Assembly (NCBI RefSeq): GCF_003264855.1
Contig: NZ_NFZS01000004.1
Coordinates: forward strand, 1,054,001-1,118,000
Direction: 5' to 3'
Source: Dyella jiangningensis
Lineage (GTDB): Bacteria > Pseudomonadota > Gammaproteobacteria > Xanthomonadales > Rhodanobacteraceae
Length of the DNA stretch: 64,000 nt
A program made the translations under genes and the position numbers. Positions 13,993 to 21,548 of this stretch are shown one piece after another. The first letter of the stretch is position 1, and the number at the start of each line of letters is the position of its first letter. Below the pieces are notes generated by a model that saw only the letters and a list, made by a program, of their open reading frames with translations, did not search any database and was not told the origin of the DNA.

Positions 13993-14031
13993 CAGATACA
14001 CTGCGCCAGCTTCACCGGCGCAGTGTATCTG
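13993..14031. repeat. 15-bp perfect inverted repeat across the integrase stop
   Basis: The arms at 13993-14007 and 14017-14031 are exact reverse complements with a 9-nt loop (14008-14016). The integrase stop codon (14012-14014) is in the loop and the last codons are in one arm. No T run follows, so a Rho-independent terminator is uncertain. It may still stabilise the mRNA end or be a protein-binding site. Confidence 0.6.
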
Positions 14032-15256
14032 CCGTCAGGAGACGGTTTGACGCAGCCGGCACCGCAGGGATGACCGCTACCCTGAGCCCGTCTAGATAGT
14101 CCGCCCAAGCCTGCATCATGCGTTTGCGTTCATCCATGTATTGGGCGCGGTTATAGGCGGCGCGCACCTTGTTTCGCTCGGCGTGTGCGAGTTGGCGCTC
14201 GATCACGTCCGGTGCCCATCCCATTTCGTTGAGACGGGTTGACGCCATTGCACGGAAGCCATGGCCGGTCATGGTGTCCTTGTCGAAGCCCATTCTGCGC
14301 AGAGCTGCGTTGACGGTCCCATCGGACATCGGCCGCTGGCGGCTACGCTCACTGGGAAACACGAATCGGCCATTGCCCGTCAGTGGTTTCAGCTCTCGCA
14401 GCACGGCCACGGCCTGTGGCGATAGTGGGATGGCGTGCTCCTCGCGCACCTTCATTTTTCCTGCAGGGATGCGCCACAGTGCCGCCTCCATGTCGACCTC
14501 CGACCACTCTGCTTGCCGCAGTTCACCAGGCCGCGCAAAAACCAGCGGGGCCAGCTTCAAGGCGCAACGCACTACAAAGCTACCGGCGTAACCATCGATG
14601 GCACGCAGCAGCTCGCCCACCTTGAGAGGGTCTGTCACCGCGGCGCGATGCGTGGTTTTGGCTGGCGTCAGCGCGCCACGTAGGTCCGCAGTAGGGTCAC
14701 GGCTGGCACGATGGGTTGCGATGGCATAGCGAAAGACCTGGCCACAACGCTGCTTCGTTCGGTGAGCCGTCTCGTGGGCGCCCCGATCCTCGATCCGGCG
14801 TAGCAACCTCAACACCTCGGGTGGGTCGATATCGGCAATTGGCCGATCACCCATCCAAGGGAACACCAGGTCATCAAAGGTCCAGCGGGCTTTCTCGAGC
14901 GTAGCCGGTGCCATCCGGCCGGCCTGCTTTGCCAGCCACTCCTCGGCAATGACCGCGAAGCTGTTGGCGGCTCGCTCAGCGCCAGCCGCCTTAGTGGCCT
15001 TCCGGTGTTCGCCAGGATCAACGCCGGCCGCCAGTAGTCGCCGCGCCTCGTTGCGCTTCTCTCGGGCGTCAGCCAGTCCGGTATCCGGATAGGTACCCAT
15101 GCTCAGCGTCTTGCGCTTGCCGCCATTGCGATAGTCGAAGCGCCACCAGCGAGACCCGTTCGGGTTGAGCAGCAGGTAGAGGCCCGCACCATCCGAGAGT
15201 TTCAATGGCTTGTCGGATGCCTTGGTTTTCCGGATCGACGTATCGGTAAGCGGCAT
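14012..15256 (-). CDS. int: P4-type tyrosine integrase
   Basis: The start ATG at 15256 gives MPLTDTSIRKTKASDKPLKL, the usual P4-integrase start, and a 414-residue protein. An upstream in-frame start at 15307 would translate the att repeat and is rejected. The domains are an N-terminal DUF4102 arm-binding domain (about 1-90), a core-binding domain, and a catalytic domain. The catalytic domain has Arg in FARPGELRQAEW, HGFR, His in LAHAERN, and the nucleophile Tyr in RAAYNRAQYMDER. The enzyme carries out integration at the 23-bp repeats. TGACGGTAA boxes lie at its start and upstream, so its own expression is likely controlled there. Confidence 0.95.
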   Translation of the reverse strand: MPLTDTSIRKTKASDKPLKLSDGAGLYLLLNPNGSRWWRFDYRNGGKRKTLSMGTYPDTGLADAREKRNEARRLLAAGVDPGEHRKATKAAGAERAANSFAVIAEEWLAKQAGRMAPATLEKARWTFDDLVFPWMGDRPIADIDPPEVLRLLRRIEDRGAHETAHRTKQRCGQVFRYAIATHRASRDPTADLRGALTPAKTTHRAAVTDPLKVGELLRAIDGYAGSFVVRCALKLAPLVFARPGELRQAEWSEVDMEAALWRIPAGKMKVREEHAIPLSPQAVAVLRELKPLTGNGRFVFPSERSRQRPMSDGTVNAALRRMGFDKDTMTGHGFRAMASTRLNEMGWAPDVIERQLAHAERNKVRAAYNRAQYMDERKRMMQAWADYLDGLRVAVIPAVPAASNRLLTADTLRR

Positions 15257-15306
15257 GACGGTAACACCCATGACGGTAAAGCTAACTACCGCCAAAGTTA
15301 CCGTCA
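15256..15306. promoter_or_regulatory. TGACGGTAA boxes at the integrase start and attR
   Basis: The 9-mer TGACGGTAA is found at 15256-15264 and 15271-15279 (plus) and as TTACCGTCA at 15298-15306 inside attR; the same TTACCGTCA is in attL (3195-3203). The copy at 15256 touches the integrase start codon, so bound protein would block expression. These may be integrase arm/core sites or AlpA operators. Confidence 0.55.
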
Positions 15307-15308
15307 CT
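15286..15308 (+). repeat. Right attachment-site repeat (attR) of the element
   Basis: This 23-bp direct repeat of 3183-3205 has one mismatch (A at 15295). It lies 30 bp upstream of the integrase start codon and 42 bp to the left of the tRNA-Thr terminator. It marks the right end of the integrated element. Confidence 0.8.
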
Positions 15309-15349
15309 TACCGCCGGCTTCAACGGGATGACATGGAACCTATCGGCAC

Positions 15350-15376
15350 AAAAAAGCCCGCTCTTATGCGGGCTTT
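15350..15376 (-). terminator. Intrinsic terminator of tRNA-Thr
   Basis: The stem AAAGCCCGC (15353-15361) and GCGGGCTTT (15368-15376) with a TCTTAT loop is followed, on the minus strand, by six T. It lies 44 bp beyond the tRNA CCA end. Confidence 0.88.
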
Positions 15377-15419
15377 CGGGCTTTTGCGGTATTTGATGGA
15401 ACCGCACGGAATGACCTTT

Positions 15420-15495
15420 TGGTGCCGGCAGCAGGAGTCGAACCCGCGACCTACTGATTACAAATCAGTTGCTCTACCAACTGAGCTATACCGGC
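15420..15495 (-). tRNA. tRNA-Thr (anticodon TGT)
   Basis: On the minus strand this is a 73-nt cloverleaf beginning GCCGGTATAGCTCAGTTGGT and ending in the encoded CCA (15420-15422). The acceptor arms GCCGGTA/TGCCGGC pair. The anticodon loop TTTGTAA gives TGT in an ACTGA/TCAGT stem, and the T arm contains TTCGACT. The gene is intact. The integrated element ends 111 bp downstream of it and has not used it as its attachment site. Confidence 0.97.
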
Positions 15496-15530
15496 ATGGG
15501 AGGGGGAGTCTAGCAGGCTGCCGCCGCGAC

Positions 15531-16253
15531 TCAAAAACAGCCGGTGCTGTGCGAGCCCACGCCGTGCACGCGGCTGCGCCAGTCGGCACGGCCGTTGTCG
15601 GCGATCACCACGTCCAGCCAGTACTCGGGAACGCTTTCCGTGCGCTCGCTCATCTGGGCGGGAAAGCCGGCCGACACGACCTGGTCGCGGCGACGGCGGG
15701 CATTGGCCGGATCCTTGAACAGGCCGAGCGAGATCGTGTTGGACTGATCGCCACTGCTCACGATGAAGTATTCGCCCACGTTCGCGGCGCTGAGACGGCG
15801 CCCCAGTTCCAGGGCCCGTTCGCGACTGCCGCCGCCGGGCAGATAAACCCACCAGCCGGTGGTCTGCGTGGTCTGCTCCTGGCGCGAACGCATGCGCGCC
15901 GCCTGGTTGCTGAGAGCGCTGCGGGCAGTGCGCATGTCCACCTGGGTGGCGAACGGGCCCAGTGCCATGCAGGTGTAGGACGTCTGCCGTGGCGGCGTCA
16001 CTGGCGTCGGCGTCGGGGCCGGTGGAGTCGATGCCGTGGACGCTGCCGGCGCGTCGGCCACGGAAGCAGGCGCGCCGGGCACGGCGGAAGCCGCAGACGC
16101 GGGCGGTGCCGGCCGTTCGCTGAGCAGATGCAGTTCGGGCACGCCCGCATCGGTGGCGCTGCGCCCGTGCACGTCGTCCTGGCCGAGCAACAGCCACGCG
16201 CCTACCGCGATATTGAGTGCGATCAGCAGAACGAACAGCAGGCGCAGGAACAT
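15531..16253 (-). CDS. SPOR-domain membrane protein
   Basis: The protein has 240 residues from the ATG at 16253 (a TTG at 16271 would add six). The N-terminal membrane segment (FLRLLFVLLIALNIAVGAWL) is followed by an alanine/proline-rich periplasmic linker (about residues 50-90). The C-terminal SPOR-like domain begins at YTCMALGPFATQVDMRTARS and includes WWVYLPGGGSRERALELGRR. SPOR domains bind denuded peptidoglycan glycan strands, usually at the division site. It follows coaX by 36 bp in a birA-coaX-SPOR order typical of this bacterial group, so the three are probably cotranscribed. Confidence 0.85.
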   Translation of the reverse strand: MFLRLLFVLLIALNIAVGAWLLLGQDDVHGRSATDAGVPELHLLSERPAPPASAASAVPGAPASVADAPAASTASTPPAPTPTPVTPPRQTSYTCMALGPFATQVDMRTARSALSNQAARMRSRQEQTTQTTGWWVYLPGGGSRERALELGRRLSAANVGEYFIVSSGDQSNTISLGLFKDPANARRRRDQVVSAGFPAQMSERTESVPEYWLDVVIADNGRADWRSRVHGVGSHSTGCF

Positions 16254-16289
16254 CTTGGATCCGTCATGCAAACGACCAGAGCCGGCATT

Positions 16290-17048
16290 CTAGAGAGCCG
16301 GCGCCACGGGGGAATGTGCATCCGACCACACAGCCAGACCACGCAATACGCTGTCGTTGCTGAGCCGCGCGGGCACGGCGAGCAGAGGCAGCACGGCCTC
16401 CGCGTCGCCACCACCGAGGATAAGCACCGGCGAGCCGCCCAGCGAGGCGGCCATGTGCGAAACGAAGCGCTCGATCAAGGCGGCCGTCGCCTGCCAGCAT
16501 CCGGAGGCCACCGCGTCGGGCGTGTTGTCCGCCACGTCCAGCACCTGCCCCGGCCGTTCCACCTGCACGCGCGTGGTGGCTCCGAGCAAGGACTGCTGCA
16601 TCAGCTGCGGTCCCGGCGCGATCAAGCCACCCAGATGCTGGCCATCGGCCGTCAGTGCGTCGAGCGTTAATGCCGTGCCCAAACCGGCAAGCACGCAGGC
16701 GATGGGCTCGTCGGCGTGGGCCGCCACCATCGCGAGGAAACGATCCACGCCAAGACGCGCCGGCTCGGGGTAGGCATTGCGAATGCCGCACGCCTGGGCC
16801 GGCGTGCGCAGCCATTCGATGTCGCGCGCGAAACACGCGGCGACGACCGCCGCCACTTGCGCCTCGCGTCCCGTATCGACCACGGAAGCGCCGAACACAT
16901 CGCCAGGTACCGGCAGGCTGCGCCAGGCCTCGTGCAGTGAGAGCACGACGTCTTCGTTCCATGCCACCGCGCCATGCGCATGCCAGCCGGCGCCTTCGCG
17001 CAGCGCCCACTTCAGGCGCGTATTGCCCAGATCCAGCAGCAGCCTCAT
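16290..17048 (-). CDS. coaX: Type III pantothenate kinase
   Basis: CoaX phosphorylates pantothenate, the first step of coenzyme A synthesis, and is not inhibited by CoA. The 252 residues carry the ASKHA-fold motifs: DLGNTRLKWALRE at the N-terminus (phosphate loop 1), LGVDRFLAMVAA in the middle, and GLGTALTLDALTADG. The C-terminal half has SPVLILGGGDAEAVLPLL. The start overlaps birA by 4 bp (17045-17048), as in many proteobacteria, so the two are translationally coupled. Confidence 0.95.
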   Translation of the reverse strand: MRLLLDLGNTRLKWALREGAGWHAHGAVAWNEDVVLSLHEAWRSLPVPGDVFGASVVDTGREAQVAAVVAACFARDIEWLRTPAQACGIRNAYPEPARLGVDRFLAMVAAHADEPIACVLAGLGTALTLDALTADGQHLGGLIAPGPQLMQQSLLGATTRVQVERPGQVLDVADNTPDAVASGCWQATAALIERFVSHMAASLGGSPVLILGGGDAEAVLPLLAVPARLSNDSVLRGLAVWSDAHSPVAPAL

Positions 17049-18016
17049 GTGCGACGCACCGAAACGTCGGCGCTGTCGATGCTGTGCACGCCCTCGGCGG
17101 TCTGCAGCAGCAACGCGCCGCGCGCATCGACGCCGGCGCCCACGCCGTCCATCGAACCCTGGGCGCCCTGCACGCGCAACGCCTTGGCATGCAGCAGGTC
17201 GTGCGCGGCGTACTCGTCGACGAATGCGCCAAAGCCTTTGCGCTCAAACTGCCCCAGCCCTTCCACCAGCGCACCGATCAAGGCAGCGGCGACGCGGTTG
17301 CGATCCGGCGCCACGCCACCGGCGAGACCGACCAGATCGTTCACCGGCTGGCCGGCCTGCTCACGCAACACCGGCGTGAGCCGCACGTTGAGGCCGACAC
17401 CGATGATCGCGGCGCACGGCCCCTGGTACTCGCCACTCAGCTCCACCAGGATGCCCGCCAGCTTGCCGGCATCGCTCAGCACGTCGTTCGGCCATTTGAG
17501 ACCGGCGCCCTCAATGCCCAGCGTCGCCAGCGTACGCATCACGATGACGCCCACCGCCAGCGACAGACCCGACAACGAGGCGAAGCCCGCATCGAATCGC
17601 TTGAGGCAGGACAGATAGATGTTGAGGCCCGGCGGCGACAACCAGCTGCGTCCGCGACGCCCACGGCCAGCGCTCTGCGTCTCGGCGAGGATCACGCTCA
17701 GGTCAGGCAGCGTGGTCGCGCGGCGCTGGATCTCACTGGAGGTTGAGTCGATCTCCCAGTGCAATTCCAGCTCGCCCAGCGACGCACGCGTGGATGGCGA
17801 CAGCGCCGCCCGGATCGCCGACACGTCCAGCAGTTGCAGCGGCCATGGCAGGCGATAGCCCGCCGTACCCTGCGATTGCACCGGCACGCCGCGAGCGCGC
17901 AGCGATTCCACCTGCTTCCAGATCGCCGCGCGGGTGACGCCGGCGCGCTCGGCCAGCTGGGCACCGGAAATTGTGCTTCCTTCAGCCAGCGCCATGAGCA
18001 GCTCCTGCGCCTGCAT
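17045..18016 (-). CDS. birA: Bifunctional biotin ligase / biotin operon repressor
   Basis: BirA makes biotinyl-5'-AMP, transfers biotin to carboxyl carrier proteins and represses biotin genes when holding the adenylate. The 323 residues show an N-terminal winged helix (TISGAQLAERAGVTRAAIWK, residues 15-34) and the ligase core with SAGRGRRGRSWLSPPGLNIY (the GRGRRGR adenylate loop). LKWPNDVL and GVGLNVRL follow, then the C-terminal SH3-like domain. The N-terminal HTH means it is the repressor type. It is first in the birA-coaX-SPOR unit. Confidence 0.95.
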   Translation of the reverse strand: MQAQELLMALAEGSTISGAQLAERAGVTRAAIWKQVESLRARGVPVQSQGTAGYRLPWPLQLLDVSAIRAALSPSTRASLGELELHWEIDSTSSEIQRRATTLPDLSVILAETQSAGRGRRGRSWLSPPGLNIYLSCLKRFDAGFASLSGLSLAVGVIVMRTLATLGIEGAGLKWPNDVLSDAGKLAGILVELSGEYQGPCAAIIGVGLNVRLTPVLREQAGQPVNDLVGLAGGVAPDRNRVAAALIGALVEGLGQFERKGFGAFVDEYAAHDLLHAKALRVQGAQGSMDGVGAGVDARGALLLQTAEGVHSIDSADVSVRRT

Positions 18017-18262
18017 TACCGCGCGCCCATATCCGACGCGCCACGGGCCACGGCACGACAGACAAGAAGGGACAAGAAGAAGAGACGACGCATCGGAGAA
18101 TTCTAACTTGCCCTGCGACAGAGCCGCAGGCCATGGCCACGCCTGCGTCCCATGACTTCTGGGATTCGCGGCATTTTTCGTACCGTTTCAGGGCACTGGC
18201 ATCAGCCCCCCGTTTCTGCCAGCATCGGGATCTTGGATTGCGGATCAAGGGGTTGAGCCGCC
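18017..18262. other. Intergenic region upstream of birA and the 18263 gene
   Basis: A divergent promoter region of 246 bp. Several frames cross it without motifs. Nothing specific, such as a riboswitch or palindrome, stands out. Confidence 0.35.
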
Positions 18263-18580
18263 GTGGCTATCGGGAAGTTCTTGATCGGATGCGCTCTATG
18301 CGTCGGCGGCCTCGGTGTCGCGTCGGCCATGGACGCTGACGGCCAGGATTTGTCCACGATGCAGCGTTCGCTCGACAACAGTTCCAGCAACCACGAAGGC
18401 GCGGGCGCCAGCAGCGGCGGCGATGCGCTGGGCCTGTCGCGTGAAGCCCCGGTGTCGTCCGGCTCCTCCTCGTCCTCGAGCAGCGACAGCTGCCCAGGCC
18501 CGAATCCGGTCTCGCCGGCGCGCAGCAACCGCCGCGCCACACTCGGCTGGCAGTCGTTGTTGCCCGGTTCCATCCAGTAA
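18263..18580 (+). CDS. Small secreted serine-rich protein, unknown
   Basis: The GTG at 18263 gives 105 residues with a signal peptide (MAIGKFLIGCALCVGGLGVA, cleavage near ASA). A low-complexity mature part follows, rich in Ser, Gly and Asn (SSGSSSSSSSDS around residues 65-77). No domain is recognised. It ends 12 bp before the mtfA start, so the two may be one transcript. No strong ribosome binding site is seen upstream, so the start and even the gene are uncertain, though the intact signal peptide argues for it. Confidence 0.5.
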   Translation: MAIGKFLIGCALCVGGLGVASAMDADGQDLSTMQRSLDNSSSNHEGAGASSGGDALGLSREAPVSSGSSSSSSSDSCPGPNPVSPARSNRRATLGWQSLLPGSIQ

Positions 18581-18592
18581 AGCCCCAGGCCC

Positions 18593-19360
18593 GTGCCGGA
18601 CTCCTGGTGGCGGCGCGTCCGCGCCTACCTGACTCCTCCTCCGATCTCCGAAGCCTCGTGGCGTGACGCCGTGGCTGCCTGCCCGTTGGCGCGGCGGCTG
18701 GATCGCGCGCGCCAGGATGAGTTGCGCCAGCTTGCCGCGGTATTTCTCGCGCGCAAGCGCTTCCACGCGTTGGCCGGTGCGGAGCTGACGCCGTCGCTGC
18801 AGTTGCTGATCGCCATGCAGGCCTGCCTGCCCTTGTTGCGCCACGGCCCGCATGCCCTTCGCGGATGGCGTGAGATCCTGGTCTATCCGGGCGAATTCAA
18901 GGTGCGGCGCAGCCACCACGACGATCACAGCGGCGTGGTCACCGAAAGCGATGACGTGCTGATCGGCGAAGCGTGGGAGCGCGGCCCGCTGGTGTTGTCG
19001 CTTGCCGACGTGCAGTTGGATCTCGAACAACCGTGGGATGGCTTCAACGTGGTCGTGCACGAAATCGCGCACAAGCTCGACATGCTCGATGGCGCATCCG
19101 ACGGCGTGCCGCCGCTGCCACCGCAGATTCCGCGGCGCCAATGGATCGTGGCGTTCCAGCGCGCGTTCGATCATCTTTCCAACGACGTGGCGCGAGGCCG
19201 CGACACGCTGATCGATCCGTATGCGGCGGAAAGCGCGGATGAATTCTTTGCCGTGGTGAGCGAGTTGCACTGGTCGCAGCCGGGCGTGCTGCGAAGGGCG
19301 GATGCGGCGGTGGCGGCGTTGCTGACGGCGTATTACGGGCCCTCGCCAGCGCCGGGTTGA
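18593..19360 (+). CDS. mtfA: MtfA-type zinc-dependent peptidase (DgsA anti-repressor)
   Basis: MtfA is a gluzincin-type peptidase which, in E. coli, binds and inactivates the glucose repressor Mlc (DgsA). The 255-residue protein carries HEIAHKLDMLDG (HExxH-like zinc site, near residue 155) and a downstream ESADEFFAVVSEL that supplies the third ligand. N-terminal features RFHALAGAELTPSLQLLIAM and EILVYPGEFKV are typical. GTG at 18593 is the best available start. It is convergent with phoQ, with a REP pair between them. Confidence 0.9.
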   Translation: MPDSWWRRVRAYLTPPPISEASWRDAVAACPLARRLDRARQDELRQLAAVFLARKRFHALAGAELTPSLQLLIAMQACLPLLRHGPHALRGWREILVYPGEFKVRRSHHDDHSGVVTESDDVLIGEAWERGPLVLSLADVQLDLEQPWDGFNVVVHEIAHKLDMLDGASDGVPPLPPQIPRRQWIVAFQRAFDHLSNDVARGRDTLIDPYAAESADEFFAVVSELHWSQPGVLRRADAAVAALLTAYYGPSPAPG

Positions 19361-19376
19361 AACCAGGCTTTTTTCC

Positions 19377-19457
19377 TGTAGGAGCGCACCCAGTGCGCGA
19401 AAAGCCTACGGAGCAGTAACGCCGTAACGCTTATCGCGCACTGGGTGCGCTCCTACA
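19377..19457. repeat. REP-like inverted pair between mtfA and phoQ
   Basis: A 24-mer beginning TGTAGGAGCGCACCCAGTGC at 19377-19400 is followed in inverse orientation at 19434-19457, separated by 33 bp. The 81-bp unit can fold into one long hairpin. The same 24-mer occurs at 24782, 24882, 25036, 40310, 40369, 45381, 61589 and 61678, so it is a dispersed intergenic family. Here it sits between convergent stops and may act as a bidirectional terminator. Confidence 0.9.
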
Positions 19458-19471
19458 AAAAAGCGAAAGCC

Positions 19472-20890
19472 TCAGCCCGGCGGCAACTTCACGCTGAAAC
19501 GAGCGCCATTGAATTCCGGCGAACGATCGACCTGCAATTCGCCGCCATAGGCGCGGATGACGTCCTGCACGATGGAGAGACCAATGCCATGGCCCTGCAC
19601 GCGTTCGTCGCCACGCACGCCACGCTGCAGCACGCTCTCGATCTTGTCGTCGTCAATGCCCGGGCCATCGTCTTCCACGCTCAGCCACAGGCCGGGGCGT
19701 GGACGACCCGCCACCGGGCGCATCTTCACCACCAGCAGCACGCGATGGCGCGCCCACTTGAAGGCGTTCTCCAGCAGGTTGCCCATCAATTCGAGCAGGT
19801 CGCCCTGCTCGCCGTAGAACGCGGCGTTGTCGTCGATGTCGAATTCGCACAACACGTTCTTGGCCGCGTACACCTTTTCCAGACTCTGCACGAGGTCTTC
19901 GGCGTGACCGGCGATGGGAATCGCGGTGGTGGCGAACGTCTGTCGGCCGGACGTGGCCGCGCGCGCCAGCTGGTACGCCACCAGCTCGTCCATCTTGCGC
20001 ACCTGCTCGAGCACGGTGTCGCGCAGGCCTGATTCTCCGCTGGCGCTTTCCAGGCTGGAACGCACCACGGCGAGCGGCGTCTTCAGGCTGTGCGCAAGAT
20101 CGGCCAGCGTATTGCGCGTGCGCACGCGCTGTTCGCGTTCGCTGTCGATGAAGGCGTTGATGCGCTGGGTGAGTCCCATGAGTTCGGCCGGATACTGGTC
20201 GCCCAGGTGATCGCGATCGCCGCGCTCCACGCGTGACATCTCGTTGGCCACCTTGCGCAGCGGGGTAAGGCTCCAGCGCAGCAGCAGCATCTGCAGCAGG
20301 ATCAACATCACGCCCAGCGACGACAGCCAGAAGATCAGGCTGCGCCGGAACACCGCGTTGCGGCCTTCGAGCTGGTCTTCGGTCTGCGCCACCATGAAGG
20401 TGAGGTGCACCGATTTTTTCTCGGAGGTGTCGAGCGCGACGCCGTAGACGTAGTAGTACAGGCGGCCCATGCGCGTTTCGACCGGGCCGACGAACTGCCC
20501 CTGCCCCGGCTCGAGCGGATGCAGGAAACCGAAGTCGCGACCGATGGCCGACGGCGACTCCCAGCGGAAACCGTTGTCGCCGATGGCGACGGCATAAAGC
20601 CCCGAGCCCGGCCGCGAAAAGCTCGGATCAGGTGGCGTGTCAGGCAGCAGCACCTTGCCGGAACGGCCGACTTCGGTGCCTGCGAGATAAGCCACGACGA
20701 AGTTCTGCAGGCGGTCCTGCAGTCCCTTCAGTGCGCTGTCGGCTGCGGTACGCGTGAGGGTGAGGCCGACCACGCCAAGAAAGGCTGCCAGCACAAAGCC
20801 CGTGGCCAGAGCCGCGCGCGCCGCCAGTGAAAACGGGCGGCGCGGCGGTGGCGGATCATTCGTCGTCGCTTTCGCTGCGTGGGATGGCAA
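19472..20890 (-). CDS. phoQ: PhoQ-like sensor histidine kinase
   Basis: The protein has an N-terminal membrane segment (AALATGFVLAAFLGVVGLTL), a periplasmic sensor of about 150 residues, and a second segment (LIFWLSSLGVMLILLQMLLL). A HAMP region, the phospho-acceptor helix LADLAHSLKTPLAVVRSSLE (His is the autophosphorylation site), and ATPase boxes GNLLENAFKWAR, VEDDGPGID and GHGIGLSIV follow. The start is uncertain: no ATG is in frame near the response-regulator end, and TTG 20890 or GTG 20908 would overlap phoP by tens of bases. It is the third gene of the PepSY-phoP-phoQ operon. The signal is not deducible, although Mg2+/antimicrobial peptide sensing is usual for PhoQ. Confidence 0.85.
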   Translation of the reverse strand: MPSHAAKATTNDPPPPRRPFSLAARAALATGFVLAAFLGVVGLTLTRTAADSALKGLQDRLQNFVVAYLAGTEVGRSGKVLLPDTPPDPSFSRPGSGLYAVAIGDNGFRWESPSAIGRDFGFLHPLEPGQGQFVGPVETRMGRLYYYVYGVALDTSEKKSVHLTFMVAQTEDQLEGRNAVFRRSLIFWLSSLGVMLILLQMLLLRWSLTPLRKVANEMSRVERGDRDHLGDQYPAELMGLTQRINAFIDSEREQRVRTRNTLADLAHSLKTPLAVVRSSLESASGESGLRDTVLEQVRKMDELVAYQLARAATSGRQTFATTAIPIAGHAEDLVQSLEKVYAAKNVLCEFDIDDNAAFYGEQGDLLELMGNLLENAFKWARHRVLLVVKMRPVAGRPRPGLWLSVEDDGPGIDDDKIESVLQRGVRGDERVQGHGIGLSIVQDVIRAYGGELQVDRSPEFNGARFSVKLPPG

Positions 20891-21548
20891 AGCGGTATCC
20901 GCGTCCACGTACCGTCTCGATGGGCTTGAGGTTGCCTTCCGGATCGAGCTTCCTGCGCAGACGGCCGATGAAGACCTCCAGCACGTTGGAGTCGCGATCG
21001 AAATCCTGCTGGTAGATGTGCTCGGTGAGGTCGGCCTTGGAGACCAGCTCGCCCGCATGCAGCATCAGGTATTCCAGCACCTTGTACTCGTAGCTGGTGA
21101 GGTCGACCGGCTTGCCTTCCACGGTCACCGTCTGCGCGGTGGTGTCCAGCTTGATCGGGCCGCAGGCCAGCACCGGCTTGGACCAGCCGCTCGCACGGCG
21201 CACCAGCGCATTGATGCGGGCCAGCAGCTCCTCGACGTGGAACGGCTTGACGAGGTAATCGTCGGCGCCATGCTTGAGGCCCTCCACCTTGTCCTGCCAG
21301 CCGCCGCGGGCGGTGAGGATCAGGATGGGATAGCGCTGACCGGCCTCGCGCAGCGACCGGATCAGGTCCATGCCCGACATCTTGGGCAACCCCAAGTCGA
21401 TGATCGCCAGGTCGAACGGCACCTCGCGACCGAGGTACATGCCTTCCTCACCGTCCTGAGCTGCATCGACGGCAAAACCATCGCGCTTCAGGCGGGCAGC
21501 GAGCGTTTCGCGCAGCGGCGCCTCGTCCTCAACCAAAAGGATGCGCAT
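20856..21548 (-). CDS. phoP: PhoP-like OmpR-family response regulator
   Basis: The protein has 230 residues. The receiver domain shows LLVEDEAPLRETLAARLKRD (acidic pocket), DLAIIDLGLPKMSGMDLI with the phospho-accepting Asp, Thr in ILILTARG and Lys in YLVKPFHVEELLARI. The OmpR-type winged helix follows (LTSYEYKVLEYLMLHAGELV, then DRDSNVLEVFIGRLRRKL and VRGRGYRFAIP). It shares 1 bp with the PepSY gene upstream and overlaps the sensor gene, so the three are one operon. Confidence 0.93.
   Translation of the reverse strand: MRILLVEDEAPLRETLAARLKRDGFAVDAAQDGEEGMYLGREVPFDLAIIDLGLPKMSGMDLIRSLREAGQRYPILILTARGGWQDKVEGLKHGADDYLVKPFHVEELLARINALVRRASGWSKPVLACGPIKLDTTAQTVTVEGKPVDLTSYEYKVLEYLMLHAGELVSKADLTEHIYQQDFDRDSNVLEVFIGRLRRKLDPEGNLKPIETVRGRGYRFAIPRSESDDE

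Larger units (their letters stand above)
3183..15308. mobile_element. Integrated satellite-like element of about 12.1 kb
   Basis: The boundaries are the 23-bp direct repeats at 3183-3205 and 15286-15308, with a P4-type integrase at the right end reading inward. Contents are AlpA regulators, a RepA-like ATPase, a Toprim primase, an iteron-like array, one lambda gpI-like tail protein, a lipoprotein, a DUF2513 protein, a toxin-antitoxin pair and many small unknown genes with 4-bp overlaps. No capsid, terminase, portal, holin or conjugation gene is recognised. This fits a phage satellite or a replicating integrative element better than a complete prophage. The right end lies 44 bp from the tRNA-Thr terminator, so the integration site is beside rather than inside the tRNA gene. 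Confidence 0.85.

Noticed and set aside
14012-15307. Longer integrase start at 15307
   Set aside because: It would translate the attR repeat and TGACGGTAA boxes (MTVTLAVVSFTVMGVTVM); the family start MPLTDTSIRK at 15256 fits better.
15420-15495. tRNA-Thr as the attachment site of the element
   Set aside because: The tRNA is intact, the direct repeats contain no tRNA sequence, and the right repeat lies beyond its terminator.
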